Shown piece after piece: positions 5,356-6,007 of a DNA stretch of 6,007 nucleotides. The stretch is from Nevskiaceae bacterium (GTDB lineage Bacteria; Pseudomonadota; Gammaproteobacteria; Steroidobacterales; Steroidobacteraceae), in NCBI GenBank assembly GCA_031277355.1, contig JAITMN010000337.1, positions 1-6,007 on the forward strand. The letters are read 5' to 3'. The position numbers and the translations under genes are program-made. The notes beneath the pieces were generated by a model that was given only the letters and a program-made list of their open reading frames with translations, had not been told where the DNA came from and did no database searches. Within the stretch, counting starts at the first letter, position 1. Each line of letters starts with the position of its first letter.

Positions 5356-6007
5356 TCGTCCGCTCCAGAATCAGCGCGGCATTGCTTCCGCCGAATGCAA
5401 ACGAATTGCTCAACACACGCCGCGGTGGACGCTGCGCCCTGTGGCCCGGCGCAACGAGGTTCAAGGGTGGCAGAGCAGGATCGGCCTGCCCGTCCCACCA
5501 GTGCACGGGCAACGCACCCGAGTGGTGGTCGCGCAGCGTCTGCCAGCAGATCGCCGCCTCAATGGCCCCTGCCGCCCCGAGCGCGTGACCCGTCAGCGGC
5601 TTGGTCGAACTGCAAGGCACACTGGAGCCGAATACCGTCGTCACCGCCAGACTCTCCATTGCGTCATTCTGAACCGTCGCAGTGCCATGCAGATTGATGT
5701 AGTCGATATCCTCCGGTTGCAGACTCGCCATTTTCAACGCCGATCGCATCGCCAACACCGCACCGACGCCCCGTGGATCGGGCGCGGAAAAGTGATGCGC
5801 GTCGGAAGACTCGCCCCATCCAGCCAGCGCAATCTCCCCCGGTTCCCGGGAAATCAGAAACAACGCCGCGCCCTCACCCATGTTGATCCCGTCCCGGTTG
5901 ACGCTCATCGGATTGCACGGCTTTGGGCTCACACATTCCAACGCCACGAATCCTGCCAGAGTGAATCGATTCAACGCGTCTGCGCCGCCGGCGAGCACCG
6001 CATCGAC
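5348..6007 (-). CDS. apeO: Beta-ketoacyl-ACP synthase, ApeO-like, C-terminal part, cut by the right window edge
   Basis: The last 219 residues are visible; the frame is open through base 6007, so the real start and the catalytic cysteine lie outside. The visible part begins in VDAVLAGGADALNRFT, a stretch that follows the nucleophile region in FabB/FabF-like enzymes. Both catalytic histidines are present: INLHGTATVQND (about visible residue 107) and STKPLTGHALGAAGAIEA (about 141), with K136 in STKPLTG. The end has the usual NSFAFGGSNAALILER. It therefore looks like an active ketosynthase rather than a chain-length factor, but the cysteine must be seen to be sure. Its stop overlaps the start of the dehydratase-like gene by 8 bases. 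In APE clusters the ketosynthase at this place is ApeO, which pairs with the chain-length factor ApeC; the partner is not in the window. Confidence 0.88.
   Translation of the reverse strand, partial: VDAVLAGGADALNRFTLAGFVALECVSPKPCNPMSVNRDGINMGEGAALFLISREPGEIALAGWGESSDAHHFSAPDPRGVGAVLAMRSALKMASLQPEDIDYINLHGTATVQNDAMESLAVTTVFGSSVPCSSTKPLTGHALGAAGAIEAAICWQTLRDHHSGALPVHWWDGQADPALPPLNLVAPGHRAQRPPRRVLSNSFAFGGSNAALILERTNG

Noticed and set aside
4840..5697. Plus-strand open frame of 285 codons
   Set aside because: It crosses three well-supported minus-strand genes and becomes a low-complexity Arg/Pro/Ala/Ser sequence. It is not a credible protein.
1..6007. Search for CRISPR arrays, insertion sequences, tRNA genes and long direct repeats
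   Set aside because: None was seen by eye. The window is almost fully accounted for by contiguous minus-strand genes.

Overview
The window is a compact, single-strand block of bacterial chromosome. Every gene I can support lies on the minus strand, so transcription runs from the right edge (6007) to the left edge (1). Gene density, GC-rich codon use, Sfp-type and FabF/FabG-type enzymes, and the RF3 N-terminus suggest a gamma- or betaproteobacterium. I cannot name the genus from sequence alone.

Right to middle (6007 to 2932): four type II fatty-acid/polyketide enzymes sit in the order ketosynthase (3' part only), hotdog dehydratase-like protein, ketoreductase, ketosynthase. All neighbouring reading frames overlap by 4 to 8 bases. 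This KS-DH-KR-KS order is the hallmark of aryl polyene (APE) pigment clusters, where the genes are called apeO, apeP, apeQ and apeR. Together they would extend, reduce and dehydrate an acyl-carrier-protein-bound aryl starter to give a conjugated polyene. The rest of such a cluster (carrier proteins, chain-length factor, aryl-starter genes, exporter, acyl and glycosyl transferases) would lie beyond the right edge and is not visible.

Middle (2906 to 1783): 25 bases after the second ketosynthase comes a small secreted protein with a clear signal peptide and two cysteines. It is followed almost without a gap by an Sfp-type 4'-phosphopantetheinyl transferase, which would activate the carrier proteins of the pathway.

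Left (1786 to 1): a CPA2-type cation:proton antiporter starts inside the last codons of the transferase gene (GTGA overlap), so it appears to be the last gene of the same operon. An 83-base gap with a GC-rich hairpin separates it from prfC (peptide chain release factor 3), whose 5' end runs off the left edge. prfC marks the return to housekeeping sequence.

Points of most interest: the dehydratase-like protein lacks the catalytic histidine of FabA/FabZ but keeps the acidic residue; an antiporter is apparently translationally coupled to a pigment operon; and perfect inverted repeats lie inside coding sequence, including an 11-bp stem in the dehydratase gene and an 8-bp stem just before the antiporter start. 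I see no RNA genes, insertion sequences, CRISPR arrays or gene-free stretches above 300 bases.
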